DNA from: an uncultured Clostridium sp. | GTDB lineage: Bacteria; Bacillota; Clostridia; TANB77; CAG-508 | Assembly: GCA_947384775.1 (NCBI GenBank) | Contig: CANDIF010000001.1 | Span: 185,976 to 249,975 of the forward strand | Reading direction: 5' to 3' | Length of the DNA stretch: 64,000 bases | In this document: one piece after another, positions 26,225 to 34,145 of the stretch | Numbering within the stretch: position 1 is the stretch's first letter | How the letters are laid out: each line of letters starts with the position of its first letter | Notes under the pieces: model-generated | What the model saw: only the letters and a program-made list of their open reading frames with translations | What the model was told of the DNA's origin: nothing | Database searches by the model: none | Translations under genes and position numbers: made by a program

Positions 26225-27666
26225 TATATTACAACAATTCCTCCCATAACCATGTTCATTTCAGTTTCATCTTCAGCTAAATCTGTCAATACTTTTGTTC
26301 CTCCCGCAATTACTACTTTATCTCCCTTTTCTAATAGATTTTCTTTTTTTAACTTATTGAAGCCAACATGTAATAGCTTATCAATTGTTTCTTGAGGCTC
26401 AAATAATTTAGGTGTTATATTCCAGCAAAGTCCTAATTGTCTATATGTTATTTCATTTTGAGTTATCGCAAATATTGGACATCCTACCCCGAAACTTGAA
26501 ACCATTCGTACAGTATCTCCTGTATTTGTATATGAAACTATTGCTTTTGCGTTAATATTTGTCGCTGTTATTGCCACAGCATAGTTCATGTTAAATGCAT
26601 TATTTAAGTTTTCCAAGTCATAATCCTTCATTTTAAATCTTTTTGTATATTTAATTGCTTCTTCTATTTTTGTTGCAATTGAACTCATTGTTTTTACACA
26701 TTCAACAGGGAAATTTCCACTTGCAGTTTCTCCTGATAGCATTATTGCACTACTTCCATCATATATAGCATTTGCAACATCACTAACTTCTGCTCTAGTT
26801 GGTCTTGAGTTTGTAATCATTGATTCTAACATTTGTGTTGCTGTTATTACAGGTTTCCCCTGTGCACATGTTTTCTTTATGAATTGTTTTTGAAGGACTG
26901 GCACTTCTTCCATAGGTATTTCCACTCCTAAGTCTCCTCTTGCAACCATAATACCATCTGATACATCTAAGATTTTATCGAAGTTATCCGTTCCTTCCCT
27001 ATTTTCTATTTTTGATATTATTTTTATATGTTCTCCACCATTTTGCTTTAGAACTTCTCTTACTTCTAATACATCTTGAGGTTTTCTTATAAATGATGCT
27101 GCAATGTAGTCAAAACCTGCCTCTATACCATATTTTATATCATCAATATCTTTTTCTGTAATACCTGGTAAGTTAACAATAAAGTCTGGAATGTTTATAC
27201 TTTTTCTATTTGTTAATTTTCCACCTTGTATTACTGTACAAACTATATCTTTATCTTTTATTTCATCTACTCTTAGTTCTATAGTTCCATCATTTATTAG
27301 TATTGTTCTTCCTACTTCTATTTCTTGGTATAACGTTTTGTATGTTATTGAAACTTTAGTTTCGTCCCCTTCTTCTTCATCGTTTAATAATGTGAATTTT
27401 TGTCCATTTTCTAAAAATATTCCTTTTGGATTTTTAAACTTTCCTATTCTTATTTCTGGTCCCTGTGTATCTAGTAGAAGTGGAATAGGTAATTTCAATT
27501 CCTCTCTTACTTTTTTAAATGTATTAATTCTATCTGCTTGATCTTTATAATTCCCATGTGAAAAATTTATTCTTCCAACATTCATTCCTGCTAACATAAG
27601 TTCTCTTAAAATATTTTCATCGTCTGTTGCGGGTCCCAAAGTACAAACAATTTTAGTTTTTCTCAT
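26224..27666 (-). CDS. pyk: Pyruvate kinase
   Basis: A 480-residue pyruvate kinase, making pyruvate and ATP from phosphoenolpyruvate in glycolysis. MRKTKIVCTLGPA at the N-terminus, GMNVGRINFSHG, DTQGPEIRIG, SKIENREG, MVARGDLGVEIP (active-site signature) and ITATQMLESMITNSRPTRAEVSD are all present. It lacks the extra C-terminal phosphohistidine-like domain found in some Firmicutes enzymes. It overlaps the start of the YugP gene by one base and is divergent from mgtA. In-phase CGG is absent. Confidence 0.96.
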   Translation of the reverse strand: MRKTKIVCTLGPATDDENILRELMLAGMNVGRINFSHGNYKDQADRINTFKKVREELKLPIPLLLDTQGPEIRIGKFKNPKGIFLENGQKFTLLNDEEEGDETKVSITYKTLYQEIEVGRTILINDGTIELRVDEIKDKDIVCTVIQGGKLTNRKSINIPDFIVNLPGITEKDIDDIKYGIEAGFDYIAASFIRKPQDVLEVREVLKQNGGEHIKIISKIENREGTDNFDKILDVSDGIMVARGDLGVEIPMEEVPVLQKQFIKKTCAQGKPVITATQMLESMITNSRPTRAEVSDVANAIYDGSSAIMLSGETASGNFPVECVKTMSSIATKIEEAIKYTKRFKMKDYDLENLNNAFNMNYAVAITATNINAKAIVSYTNTGDTVRMVSSFGVGCPIFAITQNEITYRQLGLCWNITPKLFEPQETIDKLLHVGFNKLKKENLLEKGDKVVIAGGTKVLTDLAEDETEMNMVMGGIVVI

Positions 27667-27801
27667 ATTTAAATTTCCCTTCTTTTTATTTAAATTTCTA
27701 GTCTGTATTATATATTATTTTCAATTTTATTGCAATATTCTTTCGAATTTATACCATAATATATTATAAAGTAATTTAATAATAAGACTATGGAGGTTTT
27801 T

Positions 27802-30414
27802 ATGGCAAACAACAAAGATAACATTGATATTCAAAAAATGTATGGCGATTATTTTTATTTAAATAAAGATGATTTCATAAAAAAATATAATATAAATTTA
27901 ACTGGTTTATCTGATGATGAGATTTCTCAGAATCTTCATAAATATGGTTTAAATGAGATTAAAGAGGCTAAATCTAAGAAGTGGTACCACTATTTATTAA
28001 AAAGCTTGCTAAGCCCGTTTACTTGCATTTTACTTGGTATTTGTTTTGTGTTATTTTATACAGATGTTATGCTTCCACAAACTCCTAATTATGCAAATAT
28101 TATTGTTATATTAGTTCTAGTAGCCGTTAGTACACTTCTAGAATTCTTTGAGGAATTCAAATCAAATAAAGCTGCTGAAAAGCTGAAAGCTCTTGTTGCT
28201 ACTACAGTTTCTGTTTTAAGAAATAATGCAGAAATACAAATTCCTGTAAATCAAATCACTGTTGGTGATATAGTCTTGCTATCTGCTGGTAGCATTATTC
28301 CTGCTGACTTAAGAATTATTGAAACAAATAATTTATATGTTGGACAATCTGCTTTAACAGGTGAATCTGAAAGTGTTAGAAAAGTTGAAAATACAGAGTC
28401 TAAAACTAATAATATAGATGATATTTCAGTTTTAGATACTATTGCTTTTATGGGAACTAATGTAATTAGTGGCTCTGCTAAAGGTGTTGTTATTAAAGTT
28501 GGAAATGATACTTTTTTTGGCAATATTGCAAAAAGCTTTTCTGATAATCAAAAACCAAAATCCGCCTTCGAAACTGGAATATCTAGTATCAGTAATTTAC
28601 TTATAAAATTCATGCTTGTTCTTATTCCAATAGTCTTTTTTATAAATGCTTGGAAACATGAATCTATCACTGCTTTTACATTTGCTGTGGCTATCGCTAT
28701 TGGTATTACTCCTTTATTATTGCCTGTTATTCTAGCTTCTAGTCTATCTCGTGGTGCTATAAGAATGTCAAAAAAGAAAGTTATTGTAAAGAAGTTAGAT
28801 AGTATTCAAAACTTTGGTTCAATGAATATTTTATGCACAGATAAAACAGGAACACTTACTGAAGATAGAATTGTTCTTGAAAAATATTTAGATGTTTATG
28901 GTAATGAAAATATTGAAATTTTAAAAACGGTCTTTTTAAACTCTTATTTTCAAAATGGTATTAAAAGCAATATAGACCTTGCTATTATTGAAAGAGGAAA
29001 TCATTTAAATGTAAATTCTTTTGCTAAAAATTATGTAAAAGTAAATGAAATTCCTTTTGATTTTACTCGAAGAAGATTATCAGTTATAGTTAACAATCAT
29101 AATGAAATTCAAATGGTTACAAAGGGAGCTCTTGAAGAGATATTATCAATTTCTACAACTGTAAAAGATGTTAACGGCAATTTAATCCCTTTAAATAAAG
29201 AATTTAAAAACAGTATTAGAAACCTTTGTAATTCTCTAAATTCTGATGGTTTTAGGGTTCTTGCAGTTGCTATTAAAAATAATCTACCTACCAATTCAAA
29301 TTTTACAATAAAAAGTGAAAACAATATGACATTACTTGGATTTGTTGGTTTCTTAGATCCTCCGAAAAAAAGTGCAAAAGATTCTATTGAGAAGTTAAAC
29401 AATGCAGGTGTTAGGGTTATTGTTTTAACAGGCGATAATTTAGAAGTTACAAAATATATTTGTAAACAACTTAACATTAATTCTCACAATATTATTTTAG
29501 GTTCACAAATAGATAAACTATCTGATATGGCAATTATGAGGCTTTTAAGAAAAACTAATATCTTTGCAAAACTTTCTCCTATTCAAAAAGCTAGACTTGT
29601 AAGGATATTAAGAGAATCAGGTAATTCTGTTGGTTATATGGGAGATGGAATTAATGATGGTCCTTCTCTTAATAATTCCGATGTTGGTATTTCTGTAGAT
29701 ACTGGTGCAGATATTGCAAAAGAAGCAGCTGATATAATTCTTCTAGAAAAAGATTTGAATGTTCTTTTAGACGGTGCAAAAGAAGGTAGAAAAACTTTTA
29801 CTAACCTTATGAAATATATTAAAATGGCGGTAAGTTTTAATTTTGGTGAAGTTTCTTCTGTAATTATTGCAAGTATCTTTCTTCCATTCTTACCTATAAC
29901 TCCTATACAACTTTTAGTACAAAGTTTGCTTTACGATTTTGGACAGTTAACTTTGCCTTATGATAATGTAGATCCGGAATATTTGGAAAAGCCACAAGTA
30001 TGGAGTTTAAAAAGTTTAAAACATTTTATGCTTTTTATGGGGCCTCTTAGTTCTCTTTTTGATATGATTGTTTTTACTTCAATTTGGTTTATATTTGGAG
30101 TTAGAGAAGCGGCGATATTCCAAACTATATGGTTTTCTTATGGTGTAGTATCTAATTTAATTGGAATGCATATTATAAGAACAGCAAAATTGCCTTTTGT
30201 ACAGAGTAATGCATCTAAAATTGTGTACTTTTCTTCCATTGCTCTTAGCTTAATTGCAATTATTGTGCCATTTACTTTTATTGGCAAAATCATAGGTTTA
30301 GTTCCAATTAGTCTAAAGTATTTAGCAATTATCATTGGTGTTCCTGTTCTTTACTGCTTTGTGGCTTTATTTGCAAAGAAGATTTATATCAAAAAATATG
30401 GTGAGTGGATTTAA
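27802..30414 (+). CDS. mgtA: Magnesium-transporting P-type ATPase (MgtA/MgtB family)
   Basis: An 870-residue P3B-type ATPase that imports Mg2+. An N-terminal cation ATPase segment (SDDEISQNLHKYGLNEIKEA), four early TM helices, ALTGESESV (actuator), the phosphorylated Asp in CTDKTGTLT, MVTKGALEEIL, GDGINDGPSLNNSDVGISVD and AKEAADIILLEKDLNVL place it in the MgtA group. I use the ATG at 27802 because GGAGGTTTTT lies just upstream; the ATG at 27790 precedes that site. Arginine codons include CGA in ACT-CGA-AGA. A structured 3' element follows it. No long leader or M-box is visible before the start. Confidence 0.9.
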   Translation: MANNKDNIDIQKMYGDYFYLNKDDFIKKYNINLTGLSDDEISQNLHKYGLNEIKEAKSKKWYHYLLKSLLSPFTCILLGICFVLFYTDVMLPQTPNYANIIVILVLVAVSTLLEFFEEFKSNKAAEKLKALVATTVSVLRNNAEIQIPVNQITVGDIVLLSAGSIIPADLRIIETNNLYVGQSALTGESESVRKVENTESKTNNIDDISVLDTIAFMGTNVISGSAKGVVIKVGNDTFFGNIAKSFSDNQKPKSAFETGISSISNLLIKFMLVLIPIVFFINAWKHESITAFTFAVAIAIGITPLLLPVILASSLSRGAIRMSKKKVIVKKLDSIQNFGSMNILCTDKTGTLTEDRIVLEKYLDVYGNENIEILKTVFLNSYFQNGIKSNIDLAIIERGNHLNVNSFAKNYVKVNEIPFDFTRRRLSVIVNNHNEIQMVTKGALEEILSISTTVKDVNGNLIPLNKEFKNSIRNLCNSLNSDGFRVLAVAIKNNLPTNSNFTIKSENNMTLLGFVGFLDPPKKSAKDSIEKLNNAGVRVIVLTGDNLEVTKYICKQLNINSHNIILGSQIDKLSDMAIMRLLRKTNIFAKLSPIQKARLVRILRESGNSVGYMGDGINDGPSLNNSDVGISVDTGADIAKEAADIILLEKDLNVLLDGAKEGRKTFTNLMKYIKMAVSFNFGEVSSVIIASIFLPFLPITPIQLLVQSLLYDFGQLTLPYDNVDPEYLEKPQVWSLKSLKHFMLFMGPLSSLFDMIVFTSIWFIFGVREAAIFQTIWFSYGVVSNLIGMHIIRTAKLPFVQSNASKIVYFSSIALSLIAIIVPFTFIGKIIGLVPISLKYLAIIIGVPVLYCFVALFAKKIYIKKYGEWI

Positions 30415-30447
30415 AAATTTACAATTCAATTTTGTCAATATTAGTTC

Positions 30448-30524
30448 GTTCCATCTTGCTGGATGATTTTATTTTTCAAGCTCGACTAAAGCACGCTTTG
30501 AAAAATAAAACATCCACGTGGAAC
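30448..30524 (+). repeat. Structured 3' element, copy 2
   Basis: GTTCCATCTTGCTGGATG, an inner stem made by ATTTTATTTTTCAAG/CTTTGAAAAATAAAA, then CATCCACGTGGAAC. It lies 34 bases after the mgtA stop in sense orientation. Outer stem GTTCCA/TGGAAC is intact and differs from the other two copies. Confidence 0.72.
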
Positions 30525-30629
30525 TACTTTGTTCTACAATACAAATTAGCGGATTTTTAATGATAAATTCGCTTTTAAATCTATTTTATGCTATAATATA
30601 AATAGATATTAATTATGGAGGGGCTTTAT

Positions 30630-30794
30630 TTGTTAGAAGATAATTTTAATTTTGAATTAGAAAATTTGAAAAGAGATTTTGAGATAGAAAATATTAATCT
30701 TACAACAAACGATATAGGTTTATTAAAGCGATATGCTAATGATGAAATAACATTTAATGAATTGGTAGATATAGTAAAAAATTCCAATTTATAA
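30630..30794 (+). CDS. VbhA-like antitoxin of a Fic module
   Basis: A 54-residue protein starting TTG after GGAGGGG. It is almost all helix-forming and acidic. KRYANDEITFNELV resembles the C-terminal Y/F-x-x-GEI-x-x-xE helix of VbhA-type antitoxins, and DFEIEN corresponds to their inhibitory S/TxxxEG/N motif, with Asp in place of Ser/Thr. It precedes the Fic gene by 15 bases with a shared ribosome site, as class I Fic antitoxins do. It is therefore probably the inhibitor of the Fic enzyme next to it. Confidence 0.7.
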   Translation: MLEDNFNFELENLKRDFEIENINLTTNDIGLLKRYANDEITFNELVDIVKNSNL

Positions 30795-30809
30795 GGAGAT
30801 GAGCTCAAT

Positions 30810-31400
30810 ATGGTAGATGATTTATATGAAGTAAGAAATTCTATATATTGCTATAAAGATACTAATGTTCTAGTAAATAATTTCGATGTTAAAGATGCTG
30901 AACAATTAGCTAATATTGAGCGTCCTTTAGTTTTGGCAAAGCTGTTCGATTTAAGAAAAAATAATGATATTGGAGACTTTGATATAATTCATTTTACTAA
31001 CATACATAAATTTTTATTTGGTGCTGTTTACCCATTTGCAGGTTCACTTAGAACTGAAAATATTGCAAAAGATAATTTTAAATTTGCTGAATGGGAATTT
31101 ATAGAAAATGAATTAAAAAGAATATTAAATGAATTAAAAAATGAAAACTTTTTAAAAGGTTTAGATAAACCTAAATTAGCAAATCGTTTAGCTTATTATA
31201 TGGCAGAACTAAATGTATTACACCCTTTCAGAGATGGTAACGGTAGAACAATTAGAGAATTTTGTAGACAACTTGCATATAAATGTGGCTACATATTAGA
31301 TTTATCAAAAATTGATGCAAAAGAAATGTTTGATGCAAGTGTACGATCTGTAGTAGATGCTTCCTATCTTGAGGTTTTAATATTAAAATGTTTAGAGTAA
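30810..31400 (+). CDS. Fic-domain AMPylating toxin
   Basis: A 196-residue Fic protein, which transfers AMP (or another nucleotide part) to a target protein. The active loop HPFRDGNGRTIREF is canonical, with the catalytic His and the anion-binding GNGR. The upstream FLFGAVYPFAGSLRTENIAK is the usual flap and NPFAG-like region. It has no built-in inhibitory helix at either end, which fits an external antitoxin from the preceding 54-residue gene. A bidirectional terminator follows. Confidence 0.92.
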   Translation: MVDDLYEVRNSIYCYKDTNVLVNNFDVKDAEQLANIERPLVLAKLFDLRKNNDIGDFDIIHFTNIHKFLFGAVYPFAGSLRTENIAKDNFKFAEWEFIENELKRILNELKNENFLKGLDKPKLANRLAYYMAELNVLHPFRDGNGRTIREFCRQLAYKCGYILDLSKIDAKEMFDASVRSVVDASYLEVLILKCLE

Positions 31401-31433
31401 AAAAGTTCTATTTAAGAAAAATAGAACTTTTTA
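31399..31433. terminator. Bidirectional terminator
   Basis: AAAAGTTCTATTT / AAATAGAACTTTT with a five-base loop, between the convergent Fic and amidase genes. Confidence 0.82.
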
Positions 31434-31910
31434 TCATTTTATGTGTATGCATCTATAAGCAGAATAACTATAATCTGAAACTCTTTTTCCAAAAGTATCA
31501 AAAGTATGTGTTGCAACTAAAGTATTATTAAGCCTTGTAGAATTCTGTATAACTACAAGGCTATGTGAAAATTTATTTCCACCAAAACTTAATTGAATGA
31601 TATCTCCTATTTCCAGTTTTTCTATTGTACTTTTTTCTCCTATTGGACCAGCACCTGTATTTGATAATAAAAATTTATATAAAAATTCTACACCAGTCCA
31701 TGACGGAGATTTATTATTCGCATTTATATAATACCATCCATTATTTTTATTATAATTCATTTCATTACATCCTGAAAAAATACACTGAGATGCAAAATTT
31801 GTGCAATCTCCACCTATTGATTCATAATCGTAATACTGTGGATTTCTAGAATATGCCCATTTTTTTGCATACTCATATACTTTTTCTCGATTATACTCTT
31901 TTTTACTCAT
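31434..31910 (-). CDS. Amidase-domain (Amidase_6-type) hydrolase
   Basis: A 158-residue protein with the putative amidase domain seen in spore-former proteins. GGDCTNFASQCIFSGC carries the catalytic Cys; SWTGVEFLYKFL, IGDIIQLSF and FSHSLVVI (His) follow in the expected order. It lacks a signal peptide, so it acts inside the cell, in the forespore/mother cell, or is released. It stands alone and is convergent with the Fic gene. Confidence 0.82.
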   Translation of the reverse strand: MSKKEYNREKVYEYAKKWAYSRNPQYYDYESIGGDCTNFASQCIFSGCNEMNYNKNNGWYYINANNKSPSWTGVEFLYKFLLSNTGAGPIGEKSTIEKLEIGDIIQLSFGGNKFSHSLVVIQNSTRLNNTLVATHTFDTFGKRVSDYSYSAYRCIHIK

Positions 31911-32017
31911 ATTTCCACTCTTTTCAATTTCTTATACAATAAGATCATGTTACCTTATCTTATATTAACATTTTATTATACTTTGTAATATTATGTTAAT
32001 ATAACGAGGTGAAATAT

Positions 32018-32469
32018 ATGTTTTCTAATAAAGCTAAAGCTTATATAAAAGGTGGAAACACATTTCCTAAAATAAATGGTATAGTTACTTTTAAAGAAGT
32101 TTCAGATGGAGTGATATTAACTGCTAAAATTAATAATTTGCCGCAATCTAATGGACATTGCAAACGGAAGATTTTTCGGTTTTCATATACACGAAGGCAA
32201 TTCTTGTACTGGAAACGAGAAAGATGAATTTGCAAACGCAAAAGCTCATTTAAATACTACAGACTGTCCACACCCTTTTCATATTGGTGATTTACCACCT
32301 TTATTTGAAAATAATGGTTATGCCTATATGAGTGTTTTGATAAATAAATTTAAAATTGAAGATATTCTAGGAAAGGTTGTTATTATCCACGATTTACCTG
32401 ATGATTTTACTTCTCAACCTAGCCGGAAATTCTGGAACGAAAATTGCGTGTGGTAAAATTGAAAAATAA
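32018..32469 (+). CDS. sodC: Cu/Zn superoxide dismutase, needs two +1 recoding events at CGG
   Basis: 149 residues if C is skipped at 32165 and 32424. Frame 1 gives the first strands to NNLPQSNGHCK, then CGG. Frame 2 gives GRFFGFHIHEGNSCTG with two copper histidines, AHLNTTDCPHPFHIGDLPP (copper and zinc ligands) and VVIIHDLPDDFTSQPS, then CGG. Frame 3 gives GNSGTKIACGKIEK, with the conserved glycines and the second disulfide cysteine pairing with NSC. Unshifted, both junctions end in nonsense. ATG 32018 has GAGGTG eight bases upstream; the GTG at 32009 overlaps that ribosome site. No signal peptide, so it is probably cytoplasmic. Confidence 0.92.
32165..32168 (+). other. +1 recoding site 1 (C-GGA) in sodC
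   Basis: Phase TGC-AAA-CGG-AAG; shifting gives AAA-(C)-GGA-AGA-TTT-TTC-GGT-TTT-CAT, i.e. GRFFGFH. A second CGG at 32177-32179 is in the old frame only and falls out of phase once the shift is made. Confidence 0.9.
32424..32427 (+). other. +1 recoding site 2 (C-GGA) in sodC
   Basis: Phase CCT-AGC-CGG-AAA; shifting gives AGC-(C)-GGA-AAT-TCT-GGA, i.e. QPSGNSG, one of the most conserved strings of Cu/Zn SOD. The unshifted frame gives RKFWNENCVW. Confidence 0.92.
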
Positions 32470-32518
32470 TTTTTTTGTTTATGTGAATAATATCAAATAT
32501 TAACTTTAAATGTGCATG

Positions 32519-32545
32519 GGTCGGTTTTAACCGACCTAAAATAAA
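32519..32545 (+). terminator. Hairpin after sodC
   Basis: GGTCGGTT/AACCGACC with a two-base loop, followed by TAAAATAAAT. The T-run is poor, so termination is likely but not certain. Confidence 0.55.
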
Positions 32546-32584
32546 TATACAACATATACAATACTCTTTTATCCTACAAATTCT

Positions 32585-33337
32585 TTAGTTCTTTTTTCTT
32601 GTTTGATTTTTATAAACTACTCGAGCTATTAATTTAGTTGGCGATATTTTTGTTAATATTCTCATTATTTTATTTAACATTCCTGGAATTATCATTAATC
32701 TATTTTTCAAAGTCTTGTCTATTGCGTATTTTGCAACGTATTCACTGCTTAATGGTTTTAAACTAAATTTAACTCCTGCTACATCATTAAATTCTGTTGC
32801 AACTGGTCCTGGACATAGTACGCTTATATGAACATTTGAGTTTTCTTTTTTTAACTCTGTATATATTGCCTGAGATAATCTAAGTACATATGCTTTTGAA
32901 GAATAATATGCTGCCATTAGTGGTCCTGGTGCAAATCCAGCTACTGACGCTACATTTAAGATTCTTCCTTTGTCCTTCTTTTTCATAGCCTTTAAAAATA
33001 ATTTCGTCAATATGTGTACAGCAGTAATGTTTGTATTTATCAATTTAACTTCTTTTTCTAAATCAGTTTCATCGAAGTTGCCAAATTCGCCAAATCCAGC
33101 ATTATTTATTAACAAATCTATTTCTTGTTCTTTTACACTTTCGTATAAATTAATGCAATTTTCTTTAATACTTAAATCCATACTTATAACTTGTACATTC
33201 GTTTTTAGTTCTTTTTTCAATTCAATTAATCTTTCTTCCCTTTGTGCAACTATAATTAAATCATATCCTAAATTACTAAGATATCTTGCCATATCTCGTC
33301 CAATTCCTGATGATGCTCCTGTTACTAATGCTTTCAT
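32585..33337 (-). CDS. Short-chain dehydrogenase/reductase
   Basis: A 250-residue SDR of the DltE/YqjQ-like group. VTGASSGIGRDMARYL is the cofactor loop, LLINNAGFGEFG the NAG motif, ILNVASVAGF the Ser strand, and YYSSKAYVLRLS the YxxxK motif with both residues intact. CPGPVATEF is the typical following loop. Likely NADP(H)-dependent; substrate unknown. Monocistronic; upstream is a structured element and a small membrane-protein gene on the same strand. Confidence 0.88.
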   Translation of the reverse strand: MKALVTGASSGIGRDMARYLSNLGYDLIIVAQREERLIELKKELKTNVQVISMDLSIKENCINLYESVKEQEIDLLINNAGFGEFGNFDETDLEKEVKLINTNITAVHILTKLFLKAMKKKDKGRILNVASVAGFAPGPLMAAYYSSKAYVLRLSQAIYTELKKENSNVHISVLCPGPVATEFNDVAGVKFSLKPLSSEYVAKYAIDKTLKNRLMIIPGMLNKIMRILTKISPTKLIARVVYKNQTRKKN

Positions 33338-33474
33338 TTTATCTCCTTTTTCATATTATTCTTTGAAAATATTTTATTCATATGTATTATTATATCATAA
33401 AATTTGGATTTACCGTATTTAATATTTATTTTATTGTTATAATCACTGTCAATTTATTTAATTATGCTATATAT

Positions 33475-33551
33475 CTCCATGTGGATGTTGCACTTTTAAT
33501 TTTTGAGCAACTGCACAAAAATTAAAATGTCCAACATCCTGCAAAATGGAG
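33475..33551 (-). repeat. Structured 3' element, copy 3
   Basis: Read in the direction of the 33590 gene: CTCCATTTTGCAGGATGTT, an inner stem (ATTTTAATTTTTG/CAAAAATTAAAAG), then AACATCCACATGGAG. Outer stem CTCCAT/ATGGAG pairs fully. It lies about 40 bases after that gene's stop. Confidence 0.7.
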
Positions 33552-33589
33552 CGGATTGTTATATCATAACTGTAAATAATAATATTTTA

Positions 33590-33997
33590 TTATCTACATC
33601 TCATAAGACAAATCACGCATATTATTGTTTTTATTAAAGCTATTAAATTACTTATAAGAAAGAATGCTACTACGCCTATTAATATAGCTACTGGTATTGA
33701 AAAAGTTGCTAAACTTGTTATTGTTAATGCAAATATACTAGTAATAATTGAGCCTACCATTGTTGTAATCAAACAATTTTTGTCTATACAATAACATCCT
33801 TCATCTCTTTTGCAATATAATAAAACAATTAAAGCTATTAGAGAAAATATTCCAAAAACTAAAGTAACAGCAGCTAATGCTATTACACTAGTAATAAGTC
33901 CTGTATAAAATACTGCTGCAATTCCTATTGCTCCTAATATACTAGATATTAAGCTCAATAAATAACAGAAGTTATTATCTTTGTTACTACTACACAT
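33590..33997 (-). CDS. Four-TM Cys-containing membrane protein
   Basis: A 135-residue integral membrane protein, not recognised. Four hydrophobic segments (about 13-33, 36-60, 76-100, 103-125). Cysteines are concentrated in a short loop between helices 2 and 3 (YCKRDEGCYCIDKNC) and at the C-terminus (CVICLMRC), so it could bind metal. ATG follows AGGAGGGAAC. It is followed by a structured 3' element, copy 3. No function is proposed. Confidence 0.65.
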   Translation of the reverse strand: MCSSNKDNNFCYLLSLISSILGAIGIAAVFYTGLITSVIALAAVTLVFGIFSLIALIVLLYCKRDEGCYCIDKNCLITTMVGSIITSIFALTITSLATFSIPVAILIGVVAFFLISNLIALIKTIICVICLMRCR

Positions 33998-34061
33998 TGT
34001 TGTTCCCTCCTTCTATTATATTTTATGATTTTGTCTATCTAAAGGGTACAACTTTTTCGAC

Positions 34062-34124
34062 TAAAAAAAGATTACTAAAGTTTAGTAATCCTTTAATTTT
34101 AGGAACGACACGGAGGTCGTTCCC
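34062..34124 (-). terminator. Double hairpin terminator after coiled-coil gene
   Basis: On the minus strand GGAACGAC/GTCGTTCC is followed by GGATTACTAAA/TTTAGTAATC and a run of T. The second hairpin is the terminator; the first is an extra stem in the 3' end. Confidence 0.75.
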
Positions 34125-34145
34125 TACTATTTTTTCAATATTTAA

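Noticed and set aside
32177-32179. A third CGG in sodC
   Set aside because: It is in the first frame only; after the shift at 32165 it is read as TTC-GGT and needs no recoding.
21088-33551. The three hairpin elements as integron attC sites or CRISPR repeats
   Set aside because: They lack attC R boxes and an integrase, are dispersed and in both orientations, and have no spacers.
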